Positions 43,343-53,300 of a stretch of 64,000 nucleotides of DNA are shown piece by piece (position 1 is the first letter of the stretch; each line of letters starts with the position of its first letter). The translations under genes were made by a program, and so were the position numbers. The DNA lies in contig JBOFJQ010000010.1 of assembly GCA_051656905.1 (NCBI GenBank), positions 1 through 64,000 of the forward strand, read 5' to 3'. The notes beneath the pieces are model-generated. The model searched no databases. It saw nothing but the letters and a program-made list of their open reading frames with translations, and was not told the DNA's origin. The DNA is from JAGNZR01 sp051656905. Lineage in GTDB: Bacteria; Fusobacteriota; Fusobacteriia; Fusobacteriales; Fusobacteriaceae.

Positions 43343-43439
43343 TTATAAAATTTGAATCAATATTTTTTCTTTGATATTTAGGAATTTTATTATAGAATAT
43401 TCTTAAGGCAAATTTATTTGTCTTTTTTTATTTAAAAAA

Positions 43440-43492
43440 AAGGTGCTAGTGAATCAAAAGTATAAAATACACTTTCAACGTCACTAACATCA
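43440..43492 (-). terminator. Probable minus-strand terminator facing the recombinase
   Basis: Read on the minus strand, TTAGTGA/TCACTAG at the base with GAAAGTGTA/TATACTTTT inside forms a long hairpin followed by ACC and a T-run. It would stop transcription leaving the recombinase segment leftward. Confidence 0.55.
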
Positions 43493-43643
43493 AATATTAT
43501 AGAATAGTATTAATTTTTTTTACAATCTTTTTCTTTATTTTTATATTATTAGAAAGCTAGACTAAATTCTTTATTTATTATCAAACAAATTAAATATCAT
43601 ATAATAATATTAATATGTAAAAATATTCCGCACTATTTATACG

Positions 43644-43679
43644 CTCAAAATGTCCATATAAGACATAATTAAAGTACTA
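43644..43679 (+). repeat. Inverted repeat, left copy (IR-L) of the recombinase segment
   Basis: Its reverse complement aligns with IR-R (44460-44495) over 36 bases with two one-base indels and three mismatches, including TAGTAC, TTTAAT and twelve contiguous matches ATGTCTTATATG. The segment between the two copies carries the recombinase gene and two promoters. Confidence 0.8.
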
Positions 43680-43687
43680 TTAGAACA

Positions 43688-43716
43688 ATAATACACTAAT
43701 TATGTGAAAAAAACAA
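43688..43716 (-). promoter_or_regulatory. Outward-facing promoter inside the recombinase segment
   Basis: On the minus strand TTGTTT (43716-43711), 17 bases, TATTAT (43693-43688). Transcription would start almost at IR-L and leave the segment. If the segment inverted, the same promoter would face the fadA-like genes at 44892. Confidence 0.45.
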
Positions 43717-43816
43717 ACTATTTTACTACTTTTTACTTAAAATTATTAGAATTTTATTTTTTTTCTCAATTTCTCCTTATTTTATTATTGTGTATGCTTT
43801 ACTAATTTCTTTTATT

Positions 43817-44404
43817 TTAAATTAATGTTTTTTTAAAAATATCATCAAATTGTTGTTCCTCAATTCCAATGTATCGTAAAGTTATTCTTGGAGAACTATG
43901 ATTAAACATAAGCATGAGCAGGGCAACATCTTTTGTTTTTGCATAAACTGTTCTTCCCCATGTTTTCCGAAAACTATGAGTTCCTATAGGATATTTTATA
44001 TCTAAATCTCTTTTTATCTTTTTCAAATAATATAAAACCCCTTCATAAGTTACAGCTTTATCTATGTTATTGTAATAATTAGAATTATACTTTGATTTAA
44101 AAAGATATCCAGTATTATAAGATTTTATATTTTCTGATTTATAAAAATCCTTTAGTAAGCCTACATTTTTTAGACACACCTCATTTAAAACTACTTTTTT
44201 TAACTTCTTAGTTTTCTTTTCCCTAATTCTTATTTCTCCATTTATAAGATCCTCAAATTTTAAATTAATAAAATCTGAAATCCTTAAACCTGTATTTACT
44301 CCAAAGTTCATTAAAGCTAAAAAAACTATATGATTGTTCTTTATTAAATAATTTCTTATTAAAATTAAATCTGACAAATTTAAATGACGAACCTCTATTT
44401 GCAT
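43817..44404 (-). CDS. Solitary tyrosine recombinase (FimB/FimE-sized)
   Basis: This 195-residue protein is almost only a tyrosine-recombinase catalytic domain, about the size of the FimB/FimE phase-variation recombinases. The catalytic set is complete: Arg41 in TGLRISD, His143 and Arg146 in HSFRKT, His169 in NHSSPR and Tyr178 in LRYIG. The ribosome site is AAGGAGG. No phage or conjugative genes accompany it. It is enclosed by inverted repeats and lies directly upstream of an adhesin locus, so DNA inversion is a more natural role than integration. Confidence 0.88.
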   Translation of the reverse strand: MQIEVRHLNLSDLILIRNYLIKNNHIVFLALMNFGVNTGLRISDFINLKFEDLINGEIRIREKKTKKLKKVVLNEVCLKNVGLLKDFYKSENIKSYNTGYLFKSKYNSNYYNNIDKAVTYEGVLYYLKKIKRDLDIKYPIGTHSFRKTWGRTVYAKTKDVALLMLMFNHSSPRITLRYIGIEEQQFDDIFKKTLI

Positions 44405-44424
44405 AAATTTCCTCCTTATTTTTT

Positions 44425-44453
44425 ATGATATTTTATATGTATAAATAGCTCAA
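44425..44453 (-). promoter_or_regulatory. Promoter of the recombinase gene
   Basis: On the minus strand TTGAGC (44453-44448), 17 bases, TATCAT (44430-44425), starting seven bases inside IR-R. Confidence 0.55.
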
Positions 44454-44459
44454 GGAGCC

Positions 44460-44495
44460 TAGTACCTTTAATATGTCTTATATGAAGATTTTAAG
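44460..44495 (+). repeat. Inverted repeat, right copy (IR-R) of the recombinase segment
   Basis: Partner of IR-L at 43644-43679. A perfect ACTAG-ATAAA-CTAGT palindrome (44497-44511) directly follows and resembles the arm-spacer-arm layout of tyrosine recombinase core sites. The site itself is also partly palindromic (TAGTAC at 44460, GTACTA at 44495). Confidence 0.8.
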
Positions 44496-44511
44496 TACTA
44501 GATAAACTAGT

Positions 44512-44891
44512 CTTTTCAATTATATTTTGAGATGACTACATAATATTACTTTTATACAAACTTTAAAGTATCGAGGGTTAAAAATATGAAAAATATTAAT
44601 AAGTTAAAAAGGGTATAAAAAAAAGATATCCAAGGGTTAAAACAGCAATACTTGGACTCTTTCTACATTTTAAAAATAGTAAATAGTGTTTAAAATAATA
44701 ACATGTTTAAAAAAAATTTACTATAAAAAATTTTACCATAGTGAAGTGGCTAGAGCTGAACAATAAAACCTGTTATTAAATTGTTCTTTTTAATTAATTA
44801 ATAGTGAAAAATATAACAACTATTGCACTTTAAAGTAATAAAAGTTTATTAAACTTAAAATTTAACAAATAAAAAATAAGGGGGAAAATTA
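44512..44891 (+). promoter_or_regulatory. Upstream region of the fadA-like operon, with candidate promoter at 44823-44851
   Basis: TTGCAC at 44823-44828, 17 bases and TTATTA at 44846-44851 form a modest promoter 40 bases before the first fadA-like start. The remaining 310 bases up to IR-R hold no ORF or strong hairpin; a GGGTTAAAA motif occurs twice (about 44575 and 44634). Confidence 0.45.
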
Positions 44892-45299
44892 ATGAAAAAA
44901 TTTAAATTGGGGAGAAGTATCGGAGTATATTTATTAGTTTCAAGTTTAGCTATGGCTAATCCAGTAGGTGCCACTCAAAGTTTGGAAAAAACTTTTGAAA
45001 CTTTAGAAAAAGAGTATGAAAATCTAATGAAAAAAGAAGAAAATTTCTTTAAATCTAAAGAGAATGCAGCCATAGCAGCACAAGAAAAATTAAATCAACA
45101 AAAGGTGTTATATGAGGAAGTTGCACAAAAAGAGCAACAACTTAATAGCGTAAAAAATGTTAGATTCTATAAAGAACAGTATGCTAATTTAGCACAAAAA
45201 TATAAACAAGTAATGGAAGGTTTAACTACAGAGATGAATGAACAAAAAAGAATAATAGATGAATTTGAAAAAATTAAAAGCATAAAAGGAGGAAACTAA
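44892..45299 (+). CDS. FadA-family adhesin (first copy)
   Basis: This 135-residue secreted protein has a signal peptide (about residues 1-27, ending NPVGA) followed by a helical hairpin. It matches the FadA adhesin pattern: VRFYKEQYANLAQKYKQVME corresponds to the FadA segment around RFYKSQYQELASKY, and both end with an EFEKI-type motif and Gly-Asn. FadA binds host cadherins in F. nucleatum; host binding here is inference. Ribosome site AAGGGGG. A second member follows after three bases. Confidence 0.88.
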   Translation: MKKFKLGRSIGVYLLVSSLAMANPVGATQSLEKTFETLEKEYENLMKKEENFFKSKENAAIAAQEKLNQQKVLYEEVAQKEQQLNSVKNVRFYKEQYANLAQKYKQVMEGLTTEMNEQKRIIDEFEKIKSIKGGN

Positions 45300-45302
45300 A
45301 AT

Positions 45303-45686
45303 ATGAAAAAACTAATGATGACTTTAGCTTTGCTTGGTGCACTTACAACAGTAACATATTCAGAAAGTGATATAAGAAATAGTTTAAAAAGTATAGAAAA
45401 CGAATTTAAACTATTGGAGCAAAGAGAGAAAGAGAAGTTTAGAGAAGAGGAAGAAAAAAATAAAGTTTCTCAACAAAAATATAGTAGCTACGCTTTAATG
45501 ATTAATAAAATAAATGAAAGACTTACAGCTTTAAATGTAAGTGAGAAAACATCTTTTTTTCCACAAGAACAAAAAAAACTTTCAGAAAATTATAAAAAAA
45601 TAGATAAAGAGCTAAGAATTGGTGCAACTGAAGAAAAGAGAAAAATCGAAGAGTTTAATCAGTTAAAAAGTATTTTAGGTTATTAG
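45303..45686 (+). CDS. FadA-family-like secreted helical protein (second copy)
   Basis: A 127-residue protein with signal peptide MKKLMMTLALLGALTTVTYS, a highly charged helical region and the C-terminal KKLSENYKKIDKEL ... KIEEFNQLKSILGY, paralleling the FadA end. It is more divergent than the first copy and lacks the RFYK-type motif (FFPQEQKKL instead). Probably forms helical filaments or a partner subunit. Translationally close-coupled with the first copy. Confidence 0.78.
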   Translation: MKKLMMTLALLGALTTVTYSESDIRNSLKSIENEFKLLEQREKEKFREEEEKNKVSQQKYSSYALMINKINERLTALNVSEKTSFFPQEQKKLSENYKKIDKELRIGATEEKRKIEEFNQLKSILGY

Positions 45687-45727
45687 TAAAATTTTAAAAT
45701 ATTAGCAAGTTTTTGAAAAGGAGTTCT

Positions 45728-46279
45728 ATGCAAGTAAAAAAATATGCAGGCATAATGTTATTATTGGGGTTGCTTTTAGGATGTAACCAAGAAGGGATAA
45801 AAACTAATGTGGGAGCTGAAAAAATGAGTGGGAGCAATAAAATAACTTTAACTCAGCAAGAGTTAGAAGAAAATAAAGATGCTAATTTAAGAGCACAACT
45901 TCTAGTAAAAAAAGCTGTGTTGAATGAAATGTCCATAATGAAATTAACAGAAGAGCAAAACAAAAAATTAAATGAATTAAAAAATAATTTAGAAATGGAG
46001 TTTTTTTTAGAAGTTCAAGCTTCTAAAAATGTTCAAATTAAAGATTATGAAATTTTAGAATTATATAAAAAGAATGCAGATAAATTAAAAGATGGAAATG
46101 TTGTTGATATTTTTCCGAAGCTACAACAAGCTTTGTATGTTGAAAAAATAGCCAGCGGAAAAACAGTAGTTTTAAATGAAATAATAACTAAATATAATTT
46201 AAATGATGAATTAAAAAAATATCAATCTGTACAAGGTGTAGAAAAAAAAGAAGCCCCTGAAGAGAAATCCCAAGAATAG
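45728..46279 (+). CDS. Lipoprotein of the adhesin locus
   Basis: A 183-residue lipoprotein with lipobox LLLGLLLGC (Cys19). The mature part is charged and helical (TQQELEENKDANLRAQLL ... KLTEEQNKKLNELK). ATG 45728 is chosen over TTG 45713 because AAAAGGAG precedes it. The Rad operon of F. nucleatum also has a small lipoprotein (RadA) ahead of its adhesin, so an accessory or assembly role is plausible. Sequence family not recognised with certainty. Confidence 0.75.
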   Translation: MQVKKYAGIMLLLGLLLGCNQEGIKTNVGAEKMSGSNKITLTQQELEENKDANLRAQLLVKKAVLNEMSIMKLTEEQNKKLNELKNNLEMEFFLEVQASKNVQIKDYEILELYKKNADKLKDGNVVDIFPKLQQALYVEKIASGKTVVLNEIITKYNLNDELKKYQSVQGVEKKEAPEEKSQE

Positions 46280-46280
46280 A

Positions 46281-46308
46281 AAAATGCTGGAGCCTCTCCA
46301 GCATTTTT
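46281..46308 (+). terminator. Terminator after the lipoprotein gene
   Basis: A perfect 12-bp stem (46281-46292 with 46296-46307), triloop CCT, then T. It separates the three upstream genes from the autotransporter part. Confidence 0.9.
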
Positions 46309-46343
46309 CATAAATTATTAAATTAAAACAGGGAGAATTAAGA

Positions 46344-46484
46344 ATGAAACTAACTATAAGTAGAAAAAAATATCAAATTATAAAACTTTATTTTACTGTA
46401 GGGATTATAGGCATCATAATTTTATCAATTTTATGTACTTTAACGGCACTGTTTATTTGCTTAATAAATTTTACATCTATTTAA
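46344..46484 (+). CDS. 46-residue single-pass membrane peptide
   Basis: A small ORF with ribosome site GGGAGAA and ATG at 46344. The product has a basic N-terminus (MKLTISRKKYQIIK) and one hydrophobic helix with two cysteines (about residues 17-42). It could be a membrane micropeptide or a type I toxin-like peptide, or chance. No family is recognised. Confidence 0.45.
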   Translation: MKLTISRKKYQIIKLYFTVGIIGIIILSILCTLTALFICLINFTSI

Positions 46485-46800
46485 ATTTTATTTTCCTAGA
46501 ATAACTTCAACTTGAAAATGAAAAAATGCATCAGTATTTTGATCACTTAAACACTACTGAAAAAATCTAAAAAAGAAAGTTTAATTATGGTTCTGTTAAC
46601 TAAGAATTAAAACTGAAATGCACCTAGCTAAAAGGATAAGAAGTTATTAATTTAGAAAAGAATTGCAAAAAATGATGCCGCCAAAAGATAGTTATCTATA
46701 CCGAAAATATCTAAAATCACACTTCAATCTAGAGTAACTAGCATAGTCATAATATAAATAAATTTAAAGTTAAGTGAAACATATTTAAGGGGGGAAGAAT
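46485..46800 (+). other. Non-coding gap before the autotransporter genes
   Basis: No ORF of note or strong hairpin. The composition is less AT-biased in patches and short interrupted frames occur (for example MHQYFDHLNTTEK near 46530), which may be a decayed gene. The promoter for the next two genes should be here but none stands out. Confidence 0.4.
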
Positions 46801-47382
46801 ATGAAAAAAATACTTACAATGGTTTTTTTACTATCTTGTTTAACAACTGTGCTTTATTCACAGGAAATAAGCGAAAAAGAGGGGAGAAAACTTCTTGAAA
46901 ATATAAGAAGAGAGATACAGGCTGAAGAGAAAGCAAAAGAAGCTGAAGAAAAAGCGAAACAAAAAGCAAGAGAAGAGGAAGAAAAACTCAAAATTGCTGC
47001 TAAAAAATATGAAGAAGAAAAGCAGCAAAAAATAATGGAAAACATTAGAAAAAATATGAATGAATCTCTTGAAGAGAAAGTATTTAGAAGTGATAATACC
47101 ACAAAAGATAGGATAGAAGCGGCAGGAAAAGCTTTTGAAATAGGAAAGGAAAGAATAACTCCTCTTAAAATGGAAGAAGAAGAGATTATTAAGCTTGAAA
47201 AAGCTTTAGGGATAGAAAAAGATGAAAATAGAATATTTTTAAGTCAAGAATTTGATGAAATATATAATAAGTTCAAAACTAGTAATAATAAGGTTGAACT
47301 CCTTTTGCTTGAAAATAAGAAACTTAATGAACGTTTGACAAGATTGGATAGGATGGAACAAGAATTAAAAGCACGAAATTAG
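46801..47382 (+). CDS. Secreted coiled-coil protein preceding the autotransporter
   Basis: A 193-residue protein with signal peptide (MKKILTMVFLLSCLTTVLYSQ) followed by a long Glu/Lys/Ala-rich coiled coil (residues about 35-85) and a second helical region ending LLLENKKLNERLTRLDRME. Similar small helical proteins precede large fusobacterial adhesins such as RadD. It lies 13 bases before the autotransporter gene, so the two are co-transcribed; a periplasmic or surface partner role is inferred. Confidence 0.8.
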   Translation: MKKILTMVFLLSCLTTVLYSQEISEKEGRKLLENIRREIQAEEKAKEAEEKAKQKAREEEEKLKIAAKKYEEEKQQKIMENIRKNMNESLEEKVFRSDNTTKDRIEAAGKAFEIGKERITPLKMEEEEIIKLEKALGIEKDENRIFLSQEFDEIYNKFKTSNNKVELLLLENKKLNERLTRLDRMEQELKARN

Positions 47383-47395
47383 GGGGGATGATTTT

Positions 47396-50300
47396 ATGAA
47401 AAAAGGGGATATAGAAAAAATTCTAAAGAAATTTTTGAAAAGAAAAATTAGTTATTCTTTTTCGCTTTTAATAGCTTTTATGATAACAGGAGGAATTTCT
47501 TTAGCTTCAGAAATAACAGCAAAGGAAATACAGGAAACTAGAAGTAATCTTTTAACTAGAATTAAGTCAGAGCGTGAAGAGATAGAAAGAGAAATAGAAA
47601 AAAATAAAAGATTAATAGAAGAATATAATTCAGATTTTGTAGAACTAATAAGAGAGGGAGATTTTTATTCTAAACCTTTAATACCAAGTACACAATTTTT
47701 TTTCACTTATCAGAATTTAGATAGTGGGAAAATGAAAGATGTAACAGATAAAGAATTTTCAAGAACTATCGATGCTGTTAATAAGCATTATGGAACAACA
47801 AATGGCAATAAATTACTGAAATCTAACTCTGCAGGGGGAGGGGTAGTAGTTGACAATGAGACTTTTAGAGAAACAATAGAAGTAAGTGCAAATATAAAAC
47901 CTGTTGAACCAGTATTGCCAAAGATTAATCCAAATGTATCAGTAAATATATCAACGCCAGTGGTAAATCTTGGTTCATTACCAGGAACAGTAAATCCTGT
48001 AATGCCATCAGTACCATCATTAATAGCACCAACAATAACAGCACCGTCAACTCCTGGAGGAATAAATGTAAATGTATCAACTCCAGCAACAGTTGCTAAA
48101 ATTACAGTAACAGCACCAACAGCAAAAAAACCTATAATTCCAGCAGAGAAAAATATAGAAATAAAAAATCCTACTTTGCCTCAGGGATATGAGCCAACTC
48201 TGATAACTTTACCTACAGCTCCAACATTGCCAGTTGTAGTTCCTGTAAATGTCTCATCTCCTTCAATAGCTGGAAGTGGGGCAAATCCAAGTGTACAATA
48301 CTTTTGGTGGAATGGAAATAATGGAGTAATATCTCAAATAAGTTTAAAATCTGGAGAATATATTATAAATGGAAACTCAGGAAACTATAGTGTGGGAGTA
48401 ACAGGATATGATGCAGAAGCATTTCCTGGAACAACTCCTAGTGGAACTAAACCAACAGAAAATAAAGTCTATAATGTTCCTCAACAATTTTTTCATACTT
48501 TATTAAATGTACCGTATTCATATTATGGAGAAAATATAAAAATAGTTTTTAATTCAAATAATGCTAAACTTATTGATCTTGAAACTGAAGGAATGGTAAA
48601 TGGAAATTTAGATAATAGAGTAACAGAAGGACTTATAACTTCAGCAACACGTGATAGATTAAGGGAGTATCAGACATATACTGGAATTAAAGGAGAAGAT
48701 GGAACAGAACTTTTATTCGTTAATAAAGGTGAGATAGAAATAAATGGAACAGGATCAGCATATTTTTTTACAACATCACATACTGATGGAAATTATAGAA
48801 CTAATTATTTAGATAATGAAGGAACAATTACTGTCAATGGAGATAAATCTATTGTATATATGCATTCTCCTGATACAAGTCAGTCTAAAGCATATATTTA
48901 TTCAAATGGGCCAACTGGAAAAATATATGTAGATGGAGTAGGAGCTTCATTGATGCAGTGGGCTTATTCAAATTTACCTCATAACAGAGCTGCATTTGTA
49001 AATGAAGGAACTGCTGAAATAAGAGGAGCAGAGGCAATTGCTCTATATATGTCGAATAATAGTGCATTTAATAATGGGCATGCGGCTTATATTAAAAAAT
49101 CTATTGATCTGTTAGGGGATAAGAGTATTGGAATGGTTGCTCAAAATACCAATATAATAAATGAAAAAAATATCGTAAAATTTAATATTGGAAATAAAGA
49201 ACAAACTATAGTAAAAGGGAATTCGTTAACTAGTATTTTTAATAATTCTGATGGGACTCCAAGAGTAAATGATCCAACTTTAGTAGAGCAGGGTATTGGA
49301 ATATTGATGGATAATAATTCTACAACTAAAACAGCTGCTCAAATAGAAATTGGAAAATATTCATATGGTGGGATAGGTATCTTTGGAAAGCAAGGTACAA
49401 TAGAAATCTTAGCTCCATCTGGAACTTCTGGAGAGAAAAGCAATATAACAATTTCAGATGGAGAAAAAAATACTGGAATTATTGCTAAAGGTGGAGATGT
49501 AAAGTTTAATGGAGACATCTTAATAAAAGGTGGAAAAGATAATAGGGCAGCAGTTGCAGAAAGCGGAAAAAAAATAACTATAACTGGAAATGTAACAGCT
49601 GGAAGTAATGATAAAAAAATTGAAGACAGTGTTATTTTATATGCAAAAGATAATGGAACCGTAATAACTGTAGAAAATGACAAATTAAATTTAAAATTGT
49701 CAGGGGATAGTACTGGAATTTTTGCAACAAGTCAGGGAAAAGTAGTTGCAAATAGAACTTCTTTAACTCTTTCACAACCTGATGCCAGTGGAAATATTCC
49801 AGAACCTACTGCGGAAGTCAACATTTATGTAGAAGGGAAAAAAGATACTGATGGAAAGATCAAAGGTCTAGGATTGTATACAAGTTCTGGAGGAAATATC
49901 AGTGCTAAAAATACATATGTTAAAGTTAAAAATGGTGCTGTTGGAATAGTTTCAGTAGGTAATGGAACAAAAGTTGACTTAACAGGAGGTATAATAGATT
50001 ATGAAGGAAATGGATATGCTGTTTATACTTCTGACGATGGAGAAATTGATTTAACAAATGGAGAAATAATTTTAAGAGGTAAAGCTACTGCATTGGAATT
50101 AGATTTTGCAGGAGGAGTTAATCCAATAAAGCTTCAAGGTGCAAGAATTACTGTTATGTCTAATGATGCAATAATAGCTAACTTAAAAAATGCTGGTGTC
50201 CTAAATATAGCAGGCTTAGAAAATAATATTGCTACAAACTTAGGGGGAGTAACTTTTAAGAATGGAACAAATGGCAGTGAGGTATTTGATAAATATAAAG

Positions 50301-53300
50301 TTGCAGCAATAGATGGAGGAACTCTTAATATTGATACAAATATAGATAAGGGAGATACTTCAACAAGCAGTCCAGGATTTTATTATTATAGAAGATTCTT
50401 AGGACAAAGACTTAAAATAAATGTTTTAGATAATGTAATAGTTAATGCTTCGATAAATAGTGCTTATGCTTCAGAATATTTTAAAGGACAAGTTGTAGGA
50501 CTTGAAATAAACTCTAGCTCTTCTGCTACAGGAATAAGCGATACTCAAATAAATCTTGGACAGGGATCTAAAATTGTGGCTTCGAGACTGGATAGTGGAA
50601 GTGGAGCAATTGGAGCATATATAAATTATGGTAAAATTACTCTTGATACAGGAAGTTCTATAGAAGTGGAAAAAACTTTAAAAAATGAAAATGGAGTAGG
50701 AATATATGCTGTAAATGGAAGTAAAGTAACTAATAAAGGAAATATTACTGTTGATGGTAACTATGGAATAGGTATCTTTGGTACAGCATATAGAACAGAT
50801 TCATCTAATATCCCTGTTGTTAATGAATTTGGTGGAAAAGCTGGCGAAGGTGAATTAGAAATAAATAATGCTCAGAACATCACTTTATTAGGTATGGGTA
50901 CTGTCGGTATTTATGCAAAAAATAATAATGGTTCTGTTTCTAGTGAAAAAACTAAAGTAAACAATACAGGAAATATAACTGTAGGGGATTCAAATACATC
51001 TACTTCAGTAGGGATTTATGGGGAAAAAGCCGAAATTTCAAACACAGGAACAATTTCAGTTGGAGCTGGAGGGGTAGCTATATATGCAACAAATGGAAGT
51101 AAAGTTACAAATCTTGAAACTTTAAAACTTGGTTCTGATGGTATAGGAATTATGGCTGATGGAACTTCTACTATTACAGCAACTAATGTAATTCTGGGAA
51201 GTAATGCTGGAACAGATGATAGTGGAAAAACTGGTGTTTTCTATAAAGGTTCAGCAAGTGGAATTGATAATAAAAGTATAGGTTTAAATATAAATGCAGA
51301 AAACCTTGATAAAGGAACAGCTATATACGTTGAAAATATGAATGTAACTTCTTCTGGAGCTTTAAATGTAGGTAAAGAAGGAATAGGTATTTTTGTAAAA
51401 GGAAATTCAACTCAGACAGGTACAAATACTGGAACTATAGATCTTACAGCTGGGAAAAATGATGCAGTAGGTATGTATACAACAACTGCAAATATTCTTA
51501 ACAATACAGGGGGAAGTATAAATGTAAATGATACTTCTCAAATAGGAATGTATGCAGAAGAGGCAAATCATAAAGCAACAAACAAGGGAACAATTAATCT
51601 GAATGCAGACAGTTCTACTGGTATATATGTGAAATTAGGTGCTGTAGCAGAGCTTGATACAGGAAACAGCATAGTATTTAACAAGAAATTCAGTGTAGGA
51701 GTTTTTGCTGAGAATGCTACAGTAAACTTTAAAGATGATTTGATTTTTATAAATAATAATGAAAATAAGAATATATATGTTTATGGTAAAGGTGCAACAG
51801 TTGGAATAGATCCTGGAAAAATTGTAACAATAAATGGAATGGGAACTCCAGCAACAGCAGGAAATAAGACTGTAGGAATATATCTTGAAAATGAAACTGC
51901 TGGAAGTACATTTACAAGTAATACAACAGGCCAACTTGTTGTTCAAGGTGAAGCAGTAGGTATCTATTCAAAAGGAAATAATGCTTTAAATGTAAATGTG
52001 ACAGCTGTAGGAGAGAAAACTACAGGAGTATTTATTGATGGAGGATCAACTGTAACAGGAACTGTAACTGCTCAAGGAACACCAACAGCTGGAGCAGTAG
52101 GAGTATATGGAAGTGGTGGAGCTGTAACAATAGGTGCTGGAGGCCTTGTTCTTAAAACAGATACAGGTAAAGGAACAGGAATGTATCTTACTGATGGGGC
52201 TCATGCAGCAGGAGGAAAAATCACTGTAAACAATACAGCTACAGTTGATAATATAGGAGTATACTACAGCAAGGGAACAGCTTCAGGAACTGTGGCAAAT
52301 GGAGCTGAAGTTGAACTTACAAGAAATAAAAGTATAGGAATATATGCAGCAGATGGGATAAATCTTGTAAATACTAAAAATATAACATCAACAGGGGGAA
52401 GTAATAATATAGCTTCATATGTAGGAGGAAACTCAATACTGACTTCAACTGGAAATATAACTATGACAGGTACAGACAGCAACATAGGTATATATACAGG
52501 AAAGGGAAGTGGAATAAATAATGGAGCTATTGATTTAACAGGATCTATAGGAACATCATCAGCAGGGATGGTGGCTACAACTGATACATCATCAGATACA
52601 GCTTCTGTAGAAAACAAAAATACAATTACAGTAGGAAGCAATCTTGGAATGTATGTAGCAGGAAATGGAACAAGTTCAGGAAAAAATACAGGAACAATAA
52701 CTGCAACAACAGGAACAGGAGTGTATGTAAATGGTTCTGGAAATAGTTTTAATGGAACTGGAGGAACTATCACATCAAATACAGTAGGAATTTATCTGAA
52801 GGATACAGGTACAAATAAAATCACTGCTGGAACTTTAAATATAGCTTCAGGAGGAGTAGGAGTATTTGGAGAAAATGCCAAGATAGATTTTGCAGTAAAT
52901 GTAACAGGAACAGGAGCGGTAGGAGTTGCAGCTAAAAGTGGAACAGTAATATCAGGAAATATAACAACAGGACAGGGTTCGGTTGGAGCATATCTTCTTG
53001 ATGGTACAGTAACATTTAATGGAGCAAATATAACAACAGGAGCTAATAGTAGTTCAGGAACATCAGTAGGAGTTCTATTTGACAATACAATAGCAGGTCC
53101 ATACACTATGAATAATGTAAGTGTAAATGCCAAAAATGGAGTGGGAATATATCTAGGCGGAGCTGGAATGATTCTTAACCATAATGGAACTGTAACTACT
53201 GAAGGTGGAATTGGTATATATGTAAAAAATGGAACTACAGTGACAACAGGAGAATCAACATTAAATATAAGTAATGGTGGAACAGGAGTGTATATAGATG

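Noticed and set aside
43817..44404. Integrase of an integrative element or prophage
   Set aside because: Catalytic domain only, no arm-binding domain, no tRNA attachment site and no phage or conjugation genes nearby; a FimB-like inversion role fits better.
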